Below, piece after piece: positions 20,396-33,006 of a DNA stretch of 37,500 bases. This DNA is from Balamuthia mandrillaris. Taxonomy: Eukaryota > Discosea > Longamoebia > Balamuthiidae. The stretch lies in assembly GCA_031835245.1 (NCBI GenBank), contig JAVKOQ010000391.1:1-37500 (forward strand). Direction: 5' to 3'. The position numbers and the translations under genes were made by a program. Position 1 is the stretch's first letter. Each line of letters opens with the position of its first letter. A model generated the notes under the pieces. It was not told the origin of the DNA. It searched no databases and was given only the letters and a program-made list of their open reading frames with translations.

Positions 20396-21932
20396 AAGAA
20401 GAAAAATTATCAGGACATCCCCCGTCCAACAACAAACACACCTGCCATAAGTGCTCAGCGCCCTGGAATCCTGGTCATCAGTGTAAACCCCACCAGCCTG
20501 CAGCACTCAACTCTAGCAAAGCACAGACATCTTCGTCTCAGCAACTTCAGCACCATTGCCACCCTCATCACCATCTCCTTCACTGGCTTTGCCTCCCTCT
20601 GGCACTAACCAGCCATCTACAAACGTACTGGATGCCACCACAAAGCAGGAGTTCATGGAAGCAGTCCACTATGCCTGGGAGACTCAAGGCAACATAGAGC
20701 TTGCTGCCATCAACCTTAACGCTCTTCTTCACCCTGGTGACGCCTCTGACACTGCTACAGATGTTCCCAACCCTGCAGTCACTTCTGAAGCTATCCACAT
20801 GGAAGGCCTCGACACAGATGATGATGATGATGTAGAAGACGACTGCGAGGACAAAGTGGAACCTTCCATCATGGCTCCCATCCTCCTTAACCATCAGTGC
20901 GCCACAGCCTTCATAGACTCTGGTGCATCTCACTCTTTTATCTCTCTAGCAGCAGCGGAAAAGTACCTCCATCCAGCATCCTGTGAACACCACCATACGG
21001 TCATTTCCCACATTGACGACATGGAGATCACATTAGGCGACAGGTTCACCACCTGCGTTACCCGCCGCATGGCACATGTCTGCATCAACTGTGGCTCTCG
21101 TAAGCTACATCACCACTTCTTTATCATGCCACTTCAAGGTGAGCATGAGATCTTGTTTGGAAGAGACATCACGCGACATATTAGCGTTGGTCTTTTCAGC
21201 CTTTCTGTGCATTACCCTCTTCCTAGTGAACGAGAAGAATTTAAGGAAGACGACTCCAACATTTCCAACAAGGATAAATGTGTTGAGCTTCCTTTTCCTC
21301 CTAACACTGCTCGAAAGATCACCAAAGGTATCCACGATGTGCTCCAATGCAACCAGCAAGTGCCTCATGGCCCCAGCAGTTCCCTTCCAGAAAGTGTAAT
21401 TTATTTAAACACCAGCGATGCCAAACCTGTTTTCCACAAACAGTACACCATCTACGAAAAGGTTGCCAAATACTTGGCCAACGTAGAAAAGCACTTCAAC
21501 GCAACGAACAAAATCATCCACTTTTCTCCTGGAGACAAGGTGATGCTGAAAAACTCTTTAACAAACTCCAAAACTGACCCCAAATTTCTCGGTCCCTTCA
21601 TTATCCACCACTGCACAGATGACAGAGCCTACATCCTTCAAGAAATCACTGGCAATATACTCCCAGACAAGGTTCCTCCAAGTGCTTTCAAGCCTGTGGA
21701 TCCCAATACTCCTTTCAATAATGAGCACTTCAAAGTGGAAAAGGTCCTTGACCATGACGGCCCACCTTCCGACTGCTACTATCTCGTGAAATGGAAAGGA
21801 TACCCTGACTCGGATAACTCCTGGGTTGTAGCCAAGGACTTCGGCTCTCAGCGACCCATCACCACCTACTGGGGGAAGAAGTACCCCAAGAAACGTCACA
21901 AACAGCGTTAGTTCTCTTCGGGAAGGCAGTGA

Positions 21933-22142
21933 TGTTGGAAAACCAACAATTTGTGTCATTATGACTTCCTGTTGACACTCTCCCTGGATACCCAAATTCT
22001 CTCACCCCTTTTTATTTTCCCTTTTTCCTTGCGACACATTCAAAGCACACACTTTGGTTCACACCCCTTTTTCATGTGAATAAACCCAGAGTCGCTTACA
22101 TGTCGTCCCTTTCTTGATCCACAGGGTTATTCCCCATCAACA
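21933..22142 (+). repeat. Right LTR of family A copy 1
   Basis: 210 bases, starting with the near-palindrome TGTTGGAAAACCAACA and ending CCCATCAACA. It contains AATAAA (22079..22084). The partial left copy ends at 19121 and the copy-2 LTR at 34179. Confidence 0.85.
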
Positions 22143-22430
22143 CTCTTTTTTCCTCATTTTCCCTCCTCCCTGGATAAAGCAACACTTAGAGATTCTGTTG
22201 ATTGGCTGGTTAATGTCATCATATTGATCAGATCGAGATCGTGCTGTGTAACAACACTTTGGAATTGCCTATTAATAATAAGCAACTTAAAAGACAATTA
22301 TAAATTTATTAACTTTTTTTCCGAAGTTTTCTTCTTTCTTTTACTCTTTTTTTTGTTGTCATTTAATCTAATCCGTGTCTCTTATTGACAATCTCATCAT
22401 CTTTTCTAAGATATTTGTAAATAGCCACAG
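22143..22430 (+). repeat. Repeat E, right part, and AT-rich DNA
   Basis: The first ~120 bases match 33343..33480 (shared AACACTTAGA/AATACTTAGA, GATTGGCTGGTTAATGTCAT/GATTAGCTAGTTGATATCAT and GATCGAGATCG/GATCAAGATCG). The rest is AT-rich with no gene seen. Confidence 0.6.
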
Positions 22431-22439
22431 CATACTCAG

Positions 22440-23600
22440 TCACAACATTGTGCTAGGTCCAAAGGGCATAATCACAGGCCCAAATTGACCAGATTTTATG
22501 ACAAGGGCACACATATTTGCAGTATGCTCCTCTATAAAAAAGTGTCAATAACTGTATACTAAGTCAAACTTGGACTGGAACTTGGAGCTATGGAGGCAAT
22601 TCAGTCCATCCTCAACATTCAGCATAGGATAAGAGTCCTTCACTGTTTGTTTGTTTAGCTCTCTATAGTTAATACGGAAACGTGGTTTTCCATCCTTCTT
22701 AATAATGATTGCTAAGAGTGCCTATTCATTAACAGATTTGTGAATAACACCAGTGAGTAGCATGTCATCTATAGCAGCATTGATGGTCTCCTGAACCTTT
22801 GTGCTGACCTTGTGAGGCTTCACATTGAAGCGGGTATAATTTGTTAAGACTATCTTGTAGAGAAAAAGTTTAACACCTCCTGGCTCAGGAAGCATGTAGC
22901 AGAAGACATCCTTTTATTCATAGGCCAGCTTATGAAGCCATGCTTTTTACATAATATCCAGGTCTTCATCTTTCACAAGCTTTCTTTACTTCTTCCTCAG
23001 TAGGAAGCTCCACTAGGTAGATAATGTCAACAATACCTTTAGTCTCCTTTTTGACTGAGGTGCATACTCAGTTATCACCAAAGTCACCAAATAAACCTTC
23101 CACAGGTTTGCTCTTAACAAAAGGCAACCAGAGTCATTATGCTTCCAAAATGTCCCAGCTGATAAGAAAATCATGAAGCATCACATCATCCTCCATCAAG
23201 ACAGCAACAGTAGCCTTAAAATTCTTGCAAGTAGGTGTCTTAAAACAAAAAGTAATGTATCCATTCAGCTTTACCTCATGGCCAGTGGCACTTCTCTAAA
23301 TATCTCCACTATGTAAGCTACTCATTATCACTTCTTTAGGTAAAAGTGTTTTTTAGACAAAGATATTAATGACATAGGAGTCCAGTGCAAGCTTGACTGT
23401 CCTTTTCTCCAGAAATGTCTATAGGCATTCTCAGCAATATGTGTTCTTGATGACAATATTTGTTTATCCTGTCCTTTCATCAACACTGTCTTTCTGGGCC
23501 AGCTCCTGGCTTTGGCTTTCAGACTTCCTTTTTGTGTCCTACAAAGCACTATCAAAAGTATCCTTCTTCTTTCTTTGGTCAATGCATTTCATTTCTGAGC
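22440..23600 (-). mobile_element. Old Ty3/Gypsy relic D (protease and reverse transcriptase remains)
   Basis: Read on the minus strand, fragments of a reverse transcriptase can be recognised (KKDGKPRFRINYRELNKQ near 22680; PVIMPFGP near 22460), with a protease-like stretch to their right near 23150..23420. It is heavily decayed with many breaks, AT-rich and nearly free of CpG, and no LTRs were found. By sequence it belongs to a different lineage from families A to C, and it is among the oldest layers here. The family C element begins just to its right, at 23605. Confidence 0.7.
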
Positions 23601-23604
23601 CCTC

Positions 23605-24007
23605 TGTTGGCAACTGTCAACATAACCAACTCTTTTCTCCTTGTTCTTCCTTCTCTCTTTCTCTTCGGTCTTTTTCTGCTGACAACCAACGTCACCTCTT
23701 CGATCAATCTTGTCGACACCAAAGATCAACTCGTTGTTTCCAGTCTTTTCTCCTGAAGTTTCTTCAAGCTCAGAAATTGAGAATTGGCAATTCTGCTGAC
23801 GAACCCTCGATCTCTGGTCTTTAAGGTTCCCTTCCTAACTATAAATTGGTTCTTCTTTCATTTTCTTCACTCAAGGTTGCAGTTCACAAACAGAGGACAA
23901 ACACACACACAATCACACACTTATCTTTTCTCTTTCATGCATTAAATTACATTGGGCTCTCATCACTCTGTTGTTTCTTTTCTTGGTCCTATTCTCTTTG
24001 TCTAACA
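23605..24007 (+). repeat. Left LTR of family C
   Basis: 403 bases from TGTTGGCAACTGTCAACA to CTTTGTCTAACA, followed at once by TTTTTTTTGACGAG. A full solo copy in reverse is at 34510..34911. Confidence 0.85.
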
Positions 24008-24870
24008 TTTTTTTTGACGAGCCTGATCGATTAGTGCACAATGTCATCACAAGATCAGCAGTCTCCACCTTAGACCCAAACAACTCAACCTCCTGCTGGC
24101 TCTTCCCAACAACAACCACCTCAACAACAACAACTACAACAACTGCAGCAACAACAGTCACAATCACAGTCGCAAACGCAGCCGCAACCTCAGCCGCAAC
24201 TATAATCTCAATCACAGCAACAGATTCCGCCTGCTCCTCTTCAGCAACAGGTTCTGCCGCAGCTGCAGCAACCATCTTTTCCACAACTGGCGTCTACTCA
24301 TTTTTTTCAACCTTCACATCAATTTCCACAGACCCCATACGCTGGTTCTTCTTTTTCTTTCCCTTTTGGTTCTTCTGTAGTCCCTTACGTTCCAACGGCT
24401 CCTACATTTCCTCCCAGGCAACGACCTGTTCCTAATCCTTTGGGTTTTTCTGATGATTCTGAGGCCGAACTACGACTTCAACAGCAACAACTACGAGTGA
24501 GTATCCTTGATCAATCGGTCAACATACAAACTCTTCGGCAAGAATACAACAATTTAACAGAGCGAATCCAACTTCTTGACCAAATCGTGGCAGACTCTAC
24601 TTCCTCCGGCTCCTTCTATGCTCCTTCTCATTGATGTTTGATTTCTGAAGCCGCTGCTATCATCTCTACAACGATGGTTCTGCCATGGTCTCACTCTCTT
24701 CTCTTTGCTTCTCCCTCTTTAGCCTCTTCTTCATCAGGACCAATTCCCTCTCTTCCATGCAGGCTTTCCAAGTTTGATCCTACAAAGCATCACCCAGTCA
24801 CCTTCCTTGAATGATTCGAGAATGCACTGGATGTCCATCGGTATCCTGTTGACCTTTGGTACCTCGTCCT

Positions 24871-25105
24871 TGTTGGTTGAATCCAACCTTAGGAAGGAAA
24901 GAGTCGGTGACGAGACAAGGAGTGTATTCAAGAGAATAGAGGAAGGACAACGAGAGTGAATCTCCGACGTTGCTTCAAGGTACACCGAGAGAAAGGGGAA
25001 AAGGGAGAAAGGAAGGATGGGGGATACAAAAGAAAGGAGAGCTGAGGGTCCGGGACGGATCCAACATGAGGAGTCTTGAGATAAGTGTTGGTGATTTTAC
25101 CAACA
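24871..25105 (-). repeat. 3' LTR of family B element
   Basis: 235 bases, TGTTGG..CCAACA on both strands, with the target TCCT at 24867..24870. Confidence 0.95.
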
Positions 25106-28100
25106 TACTCCCCCTCTTAAGAAGAATTTGAAGGTGAAGAAGATTGTTTGAGGAGGTCCCAATAACGTTTGATGAGTTTGGGAGCATGAACATCTTTAGC
25201 AGGGATCCATTGGTTGTCAGAATGTGGGTAGCCTTTCCAGTGAACAAAGTATTCATGCTTATTGGCTGGGCCTTTGTGATCAAGGATTTCATCTATTTCG
25301 TACTCATCTGGCGGGAGTTCATTAGTAGTAGAGTCCTCTGGGGGGGCGACGAGCTTCAGCTGGTTGGGGCTGAATTTGTCCGGGAGGGTAACGCTGGTGC
25401 TGTCCTGGAGGAGGTATGCACCACCACGATTGCAACGGATGACTGTGTAGGGGCCAGAGTATTCAGGAAGAGACTTGGGAGCTGGAAGGCTTGTGTAGCA
25501 TGACTTTGGAACCAGTGGAAAATTCGCAGAGTGGCTTAGAAGAATCATGTTGAGCCTTGATGTTGGAGCTGTGCTTCCAAGTAGAAGATGCTGATGCTGG
25601 GTAGACGATATCATGCATTTGCTTGGCGTTCTTCAAGAGGAGAGTTTCGGTAGGAAGCTGGGAGGAGGAAGAAGAATAGTCTTGTGGAGTGGTAGCTGGG
25701 CGACCAAAGAACAGTTGGAAAGGGGAAGACTTGTGACAATGGGTGACGTGTTGGTTGATTGCGTATTGGGCAGCAGGAAGAAAGGTGTGCCAGTGAGACC
25801 AATCACTGTTAATGAGCTTGTTAAGGGTGTTGTGGGCCAGCTTGACATGGCTTTCTGCAGCTCCGTTAGCTCGAGGATGATAGGCCGAGATGAACCGGTG
25901 CTCAAAGCCAGAGAGTGTCTTGAGAGCTTTGATGACCGCGTTGACAAACTCAGTGCCGTTGTCTGACTGAAGGATCTTAGGGAGACCGAAATCAGAGACG
26001 ACTTGATAAAGGGTGCGGGCCACGTCTTTAGCTGTCTTGGCGTGGACTGGGCGGAGGGAAGTGAACTGGGTAGCGATGTCTGTGGTGACCAGAACGTAGT
26101 TGAAGCCTTTGGAAGAAGTGGGAAGTGGGCCAAACAGATCGATGGCGACGTGATCGAAGGGGTAAGTGGCGTGGATGGTTTTGAGGGGATGAAAGCCGTG
26201 TTTGGTGACATTGTGCTTAAGGCAGTCATTGCACTGTAGGCAAGTGCGGGAACAGTCTGCATGAAGAGTAGGCCAGTAATAGCCTTCATTCCAGATCTTG
26301 ACGAACAAGGTTTCTGCTCCGTGATGTCCTTCTGTGTGGAACAGCTGCAGGAGGCGTTTTCATTCGGAGGTGGAAGGGAGTTTGCTGAGTCTGCCCTTGA
26401 TGTGCCTGTTAAGAGCGGATTTGGCTGTGGATGGGGAGTTGTCAACCAAGGCGAGAGCCTTGAGGTCGCGGGGTTTGCGCTGAGCCAAGCGAGGGGCGTC
26501 AAGAGGGATGGAGGGAGGTGTAAGACCACCGTTGTCCCAGAAGGAGCGCGGGTACAGCCGAGAGAGACAGTCCTCGAGGATCATGTGAACACCAGGGCGG
26601 TGGACGATCTTGAAGTTGTACTCGGAGATGAGGAGAGCCCAATAGTTGAGGGTGTAGTTTTTACTGTTAGAAGTGAAGAGGTAGGACAAAGCCTTGTGAT
26701 CAGAAAAGATTGTGAACTTGTTGCCATAGAGCCAATCGCTGAAGGAGCGGATGGCGAAGAGGATGGCGAGCATCTCTCGTTTGGTGGCAGGATAGTTGCG
26801 TTGGGCAGGGTTGAGAGCCTTGCTCGCGAACGCGATGTACCGGTGCTTGTTGTTGGGTCCGATCTGGTAAAGGACAGCGCCAACACCGAATTGGGAGGCA
26901 TCGGTGCCAACCAAAAGAGGTAAGGATGGGTCATAGAGTGAGAGCACAGGTGGGTTATAAGATGCGCTTGAGGGCGTCAAAGGCGTCCTGACAGTCTTGG
27001 TTCCAATGGGGACGGACATCCTTGATGTATCGGAGGGCGTCAAGGGGCCGAATGAGTTGGGTGAACATGGGAATGAAGTTGTGAAGGTAGCCTCAAAGCC
27101 AAGGAAGGATTGCATTTGTTTGCCAGTGGAAGGTACTTCGAGAAGTGCGAAGGTGGAGAGCTTGCTTTGGTCAGGAAGGATGTTGCTGCGGTCGATAATA
27201 AAACCAAGGATGCAGAGGCATTTGTACCTGAACTGACACTTCTCCCGATGGATACGGAGTCCTGCGGCGGTGAGAGTGAGGATAACGTGGATAAGGTGCT
27301 CGATATGTTCTTCCACACTTTGGGAAACGACAGCGAGATCATCGATGTAATGGGAAGTGAACTCGGCAATAGCGGCAGTGACAACGTCTATGAGGCGCTG
27401 GAAGTGCTGTACAACGATCTTAATGCCAAAAATGGCGGCGACGAACATGTAACGACGACCGTTCCATGTGAATGTAGTTTTGACACAGTCTTCAGGAGCA
27501 ATGGGACATTGCATGTAAGACCAGATAAGGTCGAGGGCGGAGATGATGAAAAAGCCTTGCACTTTGGAGATGATGCTGCGGATAGTAGGGATTGGGTATG
27601 TGAGGTCCAAAAGGAGCTTGTTCAGAAGGCGCGGATCGATGCAGACACGCCACTGGGTGATGTTGCCGTCAGCATCCTTCTTGGGTACGACGGTGAGAGG
27701 AGAGTTCCAGGGACTGTTGGGTGGGGCGAGCACGATGACGCCGGTACGCAGCCATTCCGCCACTTGCAGATCGATAATGAGCATTAAATGGTGTGGGATG
27801 GGGTATTGGTGGCGAAAGACAGGAGGGTGGTCTCCAGTGTCCAGATGGAGAACCGCTTCGGGGAGGGTACAGGAAGGTCCTGTCGGTAGAGCCTCATTCT
27901 CCTGGAGGTATTTCTCGATGGCTTCGAGAATACGCTTGCGGATGTGTTCCTTGACAGCTTTCACCAAACGTTGATGTTGGCGTCGGGTGATGTCGTGGTC
28001 CTTGGAGCGAGGTAGTGGTTCCTCAGGGTAGTCGATTGGGATGTCTGTAATGCCCATGCCGGACTTGCGCATGAAGTCGCGGCCCAGGATGATCGATTGA

Positions 28101-29810
28101 CCATCTGGTTGAGGCAACACGGAGAACATGTGATGGAAACAGCATTCGCCGAAGCCAATAGCGAGTGGCTCCGTTTCGGCGGCACATGTAGCGGTGGTTT
28201 CACGGTGTCCGAGTTTGACCATGTAGTTGGCTTGCTTGGTTTTGGCACGAACTAAGTCAACAATGGAAGGGTCCATAAAGGAGTGGCTGGCGCCAGAATC
28301 TATGACAGCGGTGACTCGACGGCCGTTGATGGTCATCGGGGCACAGATAGGGTCGTTGGGTCCAGGCATATCGTCAGTGATGGTGATAGAGTTGAGAGCC
28401 CGTTGTGACTCATAGAACTCGTCGTACTCCTCTTCATCTCCGATAGAGTCTTGCTGCTCAGCGGCAGGAGCGGGTGTGTTGCTCTGTTGTTGCGTAGAAG
28501 ACATGGAGTTGAGGGAACGTGAGCTGGGAGAGGACTGGCGTGCTGGTAGTTGCGCGCGTGTTTGTTGCGGCAGTGTTGACGTGGGGTTGCGTGTTGTGGG
28601 AGCAGAAGATAAGGCTGGTGTAGCAGACGTAGCTGGAGAAGACTGCCGTTGTAGCTTGCGGGCCTTTTTTTGGCACTGATCTTCCGTGTGGTTGCGTGTT
28701 TTGCAGTGTGCGCAAACAGCACCGATAGTGTGGGGTAACTGTGATTGCCTTTGAGGTGATTTGCTGTGACCTTTATCTTTCGAAGAAGGTTGTGGAAACT
28801 CTGCTTCTATGAGGACTGCGAGCTCGAAAGCAGCGATGACGTCTTGTGGCTTGTTGCGAAGAGTCTGTTGCTTGTACTTCGACTTGATGTGGGGAAGAAG
28901 GGCTCGTCCAAAGAAGAAGGCTTTGAGGTAGTCGTAGAAGGTGTCAGGAAGACGATTACAGAGTACAGAATACCGATCGATGAGTTGATGAACGCTTTCG
29001 CCAGGCTTCTGTCGAAACGACGTGACGGCCTCAATCGTTGTGGCCTCGATGTCTGGAAGGCGGTAGTGCCGATGGAAGAGGTCTCGGGCGACGTTCCATG
29101 GTTGGTCTCGTAGAGTGCTAATGGCCCAAAGACGTCCGTCTCCAACAAGGGTGGTGATGAGGGCTTGCGTCCATCTATCCTCAGGGTAGTTGTAGGCGTT
29201 GAGGTAATACTCCAGTTCCATGGTATGAAGAGCGGGGTCCTGGCGCTTGCTGACGTCGAACTTAGGTAGTCCGGGGGGAAGGCGAGGCATTTTCTTCTGA
29301 GTAGGAAGGGAAGGAGTAGTTGTGTTGTTCTGTGTTTCTGGGACAGAGGCAACGTGTGTGCTGTTGGAAGCAGTTGTGTTGTTGACGGAAACGTCAACGG
29401 GTGAGGGTGAACTCGAACGAGGTGACTGTATGGGAGAGATCTGTGGAACGGGCGAGGGAGGAGAAACAGCGGCAGCGGAAGTGTTGCATGTGGAAGAATT
29501 GCCTAGTGTGGCCGAGGTGGATGCGAGGAAAATAGCAAAGCTGTCTATACGTTGTTGTAACCGTTCCATGGCCTTTTTAGTGTGTTCTGCGACTTCGTCT
29601 AACTTGCGCTGTTCTTCTTCTTTGGCAACGCGTTCAGTCTCGGGACAGCTGGGGATGTCGAGCTCAAGTTGAAAAGATTGTTGGAGCATGCAGAGGTACT
29701 CCTGTTGTGCCTTGCGAAGCTGTTCACGGAGGGTGTCGAGAGCGGCTGTGGCTTCCATGATGTGCGTAGCGCAAGAGGGGATTTGAATCACTTATGTAAG
29801 TCAAAAAAAA

Positions 29811-30045
29811 TGTTGGTTGAATCCAACCTTAGGAAGGAAAGAGTCGGTGACGAGACAAGGAGTGTATTCAAGAGAATAGAGGAAGGACAACGAGAGTGAA
29901 TCTCCGACGTTGCTTCAAAGTACACCGAGAGAAAGGGGAAAAGGGAGAAAGGAAGGATGGGGGATACAAAAGAAAGGAGAGCTGAGGGTCCGGGACGGAT
30001 CCAACATGAGGAGTCTTGAGATAAGTGTTGGTGATTTTACCAACA
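29811..30045 (-). repeat. 5' LTR of family B element
   Basis: 235 bases, one difference from the other LTR. Read on the minus strand it begins TGTTGGTAAAATCACCAACA and is followed by TTTTTTTTGACTTACA. TCCT follows at 30046..30049. Confidence 0.95.
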
Positions 30046-32665
30046 TCCTCATCAGTCAGATTACAAACAATGATGCCTTCCATTGGGCCAAGCGGACCTT
30101 TACCCCTGACATGTCTTGGAAGACTGTTCAAGCACTCTTCTTCGACCACTTTGCTTCCCCAGAGTACAACTCCATTATGCAAGATGAGTACAGCAATTTC
30201 GAGTCTAAGCCTGGTGAGTCAGTTTGTGCAATTGGAGACCATCTTCGTTCCCTTTGTGACAGAATGGTGAACAAGCCAAACCTGGCATCTCTTCTTCAGA
30301 AGTTTTCTTCTTCCCTTCCTGACGGTGTGCTAGCATCCTACATTTCTGCTACTGTCAGTAATAAGCCTCAATCACTGGACAAAGCCATCAACCATGCAAT
30401 AGCCATCAAGGCCGGACTTAACTGCAAATCCTCTTCAAAGCTTCCAAAGGAGCGTTACTCTCCCAAGAAGTATTGCCCTTACCACAAAATGAATCGTCAT
30501 GATGGTAAGGACTGCAATAAGCTTAAGGCTCTTCAAGCACAACGACATAATGTCCCCGCTTCTTTGGGTTCCACCTCCAGTTCTTCTTCTACTTCAGGCT
30601 CTCCTTCAGGTCCTTCCTTCGGCACCTCCTCCAAGCCCAATAAGAGCAACGTCACTTGCTTCAAATGCAACGCTAAAGGGCACTATGCAAATGAGTGTCC
30701 TCTTTCCCAGAAGGTCATCTCCTTCATTCTTTTCTTCATCTTCTTCTCTGTCATTGTTGAATGCCCTTTGACATGGACAAAACTCCTCTGCTCCTCCGGC
30801 ACCACCTCCTGCGGCTTCTCCTTCTTCGTTGTCATCAACTAGTCAACTTGGTCCCTCTCTGTCTCTCCTCCAGATCAACGACTCTTATGCTGGGTATCAA
30901 CAAGCCCTCAACAACCTTTCAGGTTCTACATGCTTTTGAATGACGACTGCAGCGAAGACAAAATTAGTGTCACTTGCTCGTTGAATGGTCATCACTTCAC
31001 TGCATTCTTTGATACTGGAGCTTCTTCAAGTTTCCTTCATCCTGACATCGCCCTGTGTTTCTTCCAACGTTCCTTCAAGCATTCTCCTGCTACAGTTACT
31101 CTCGGTGCCAACGATACCACAGTTTCTCAAGAAGGTGTGGTCACTCACCTCCACGTTGCCTGTGGTACACGTCATTTCCACCACGATTTCCGTGTTCTTT
31201 CCCTCTCTGGCAATGAGCAAGTCATTTTCGGCAGAGATATTATTCAAAAGCTTGGCATAGAAATTGTTGGGATTCCTACCACATTCCCTTCGGCTTTCCC
31301 TACGCCTCCGGACGATTCCAATGTTACTTCCTGTGAGCACTACCAGGAAAAGTCTCTTCCTCCAGACGACCAACGTAAGATCCTTGATGGCATTTGTGAT
31401 CTTCAAGACATTAATCAGCAACTTCCCATTGCCCCGTCCTCTTCTGCCCCTGAAGCTGTTCTTCGACTTGATACTTGCGATCATCCTCCTATCTTTCACC
31501 ACCAGTATTCCCTACCTCAAGCCCCTCATGCTGCAGTGGATGAACAAATTGCTTCATGGGCTGAGTATCAAGTAATCGTCCCGGCCCCTCCTGACTGTCA
31601 GTGGAACAGTCCAATTATTGCAGTGCCTAAGAAAGATGCTGATGGCAACATGACTGTGGTGCACATCTGCATCGATCCCCACAACATCAATTCCGTACTC
31701 AAGGACGATATCTTTCTGATTCCTCCTGTTCTTGATATTGTTAAACGTGTTTCTGGCTTTTACACCGCTTCTTCTCTCGACCTCATCTGGTCCTTCAACC
31801 AAATCTTAGTTGCTCCCAAAGACCAACCCAAGCTCACTTTCACTTGGAAAGGCAAGCGCTGGATGTTTTGTGGTACTCCATTTGGCATTAAAACCGTTCC
31901 GGCTCACATGTAGCGAATGATGAATTCTTTCCTTGATAAGCACTACGAGTATTCTGCCCACTATATTGATAACTGCCTTGTTCACACCAAGTCCTCTTCT
32001 TCTCTTGACGACCACATCCACGATCTCCGTGCTGTCATCTCAACTCTCAACGACGCAAGCCTTCACCTTTGCATCGAAAAGTGCCATTTTGGCTTCACCC
32101 AAATCCGTCTCGTTGGTTTCATCGTCTCTTCTGAAGGCTTAGCTCCCGATCTTCACAAGCTTTCCGCTTTTCACTCTCTTCCTACTCCTACTACCAGCAA
32201 GCAACTCCAATCCTTCCTTGGCTTTGCGAACTTTCTCCGGCCTTTCATTCCATGCTATGCTTGTCTTGTGGCTCCTCTTGACGCTCTTCATCTCATCCCG
32301 GACCTCCGACCCTATTGGACAGATGATTGTCAAGCCACTGTTGATTCTCTTCATCATATCCTCAGAGCCTCCCTGCACCTGATCTACCTTTTCTCGTTGG
32401 TACTGATGCCTCGCAGAATGGTGTAGACGCTGTCCTTTATCAGGAAACTGCAGATAAGCAACAGTGCTACATTGCCTTTGCTAGCAAAGCTCTCAACGAC
32501 GCTCGACATAATTATCCGGCCACTAAGTGTGAGCTTCTTGCCATCGTCTTTGCTCTTCAACAGTTCTGATGTTGGCTCTTTGGACGCTGATTTACGCTCT
32601 ACACGGATCACAAGGCGCTCACCTTCCTCTTCACTTCCAAGCATTCCAATTACATGCTTGCAAGA

Positions 32666-33006
32666 GGTCTTTTTCTGCTGACAACTGACGTCACCTCTTC
32701 AATCAATCTTGTTGACACCAAAGATCAACTCGTTGTTTCCAGTCTTTTTCCCTGAAGTTTCTTCAAGCTCAGAAATTGAGAATTGGCAATTCCGCTGACG
32801 AACCCTTGATCTCTGGTCTTTAAGGTTCCCTTCCTAACTATAAATTGGTTCTTTTTTCATTTTCTTCACTCAAGGTTGCAGTTCACAAACAGAGGACAAA
32901 CACACACACAATCACACACTTATCTTTTCTCTTTCATGCATTAAATTACATTGGGCTCTCGTCACTCTGTTGTTTCTTTTCTTGGTCCTATTCTCTTTGT
33001 CTAACA
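32666..33006 (+). repeat. Right LTR of family C (partial)
   Basis: Matches 23667..24007 over 341 bases and ends CTTTGTCTAACA. Confidence 0.85.

Larger units (their letters stand above)
18972..22142 (+). mobile_element. Ty3/Gypsy chromovirus fossil, family A copy 1
   Basis: Bounded by related LTR sequence at 18972..19121 (partial) and 21933..22142 (210 bases, TGTTGG..ATCAACA). The two differ at about 4 of 150 compared bases, so the copy is moderately old. Parts seen: a gag-like coiled-coil protein from 19171 (MSDDNKRSTQHWDDL), a retropepsin region (AFIDSGASHSF near 20912; ILFGRD) and a C-terminal chromodomain (YYLVKWKGYPDSDNSW near 21778). No reverse transcriptase or integrase core was found. 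It is broken, with several breaks. A short inverted stretch related to the family C LTR lies inside at 20264..20395. A purine-rich tract precedes the right LTR. It inserted into repeat E. Confidence 0.8.
24871..30045 (-). mobile_element. Ty3/Gypsy chromovirus, family B, nearly whole and young
   Basis: Two 235-base LTRs (24871..25105, 29811..30045) differ at one base, so insertion was recent. Host target TCCT flanks both ends. Parts in order on the minus strand: gag with coiled coil (from ~29755), zinc knuckle CAHCKTRNHTEDQC (~28720), retropepsin AVIDSGASHSF (~28300), reverse transcriptase with YIDD (~27340), RNase H (VGTDASQFG, ~26900), integrase with AIDLFGPL, QSDNGTEF and HPRANGAAES (~26150..25850), and a chromodomain (YFVHWKGYPHSDNQW, ~25240). 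This order is that of Ty3/Gypsy chromoviruses. A purine-rich tract (AAGAGGGGGAG) precedes the 3' LTR. It looks almost whole, with a small number of frame breaks; read-through or frameshifting is known in the family and could account for some. Confidence 0.9.
23605..33006 (+). mobile_element. Ty3/Gypsy fossil, family C, hosting a family B element
   Basis: Left LTR 23605..24007; right LTR related over 32666..33006. The two differ at roughly 10 of 342 compared bases, mostly CpG changes, so it is moderately old. Parts: a Q/P/S-rich gag start (24040..24640), more gag right of the nested element, a zinc knuckle (CFKCNAKGHYANEC near 30658), a retropepsin (FFDTGASSSF near 31006), and a reverse transcriptase (VPKKDADGNM near 31624; HYIDN near 31960; FLGFANFLRPF near 32215). 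No integrase was found. It is broken, with several breaks. The family B element 24871..30045 lies inside the gag part, flanked by TCCT on both sides. Confidence 0.8.

Noticed and set aside
26261-26923. Plus-strand frame of 220 residues and similar ones at 27110..27787 and 26003..26239
   Set aside because: They are antisense to the reverse transcriptase, RNase H and integrase parts of the family B element.
29765-29800. GATTCAAATCCCCTC near the 5' LTR as a tRNA T-arm or primer site
   Set aside because: It matches a T-arm in the sense direction and not as a complement, and it lies too far from the LTR to be a normal primer site.
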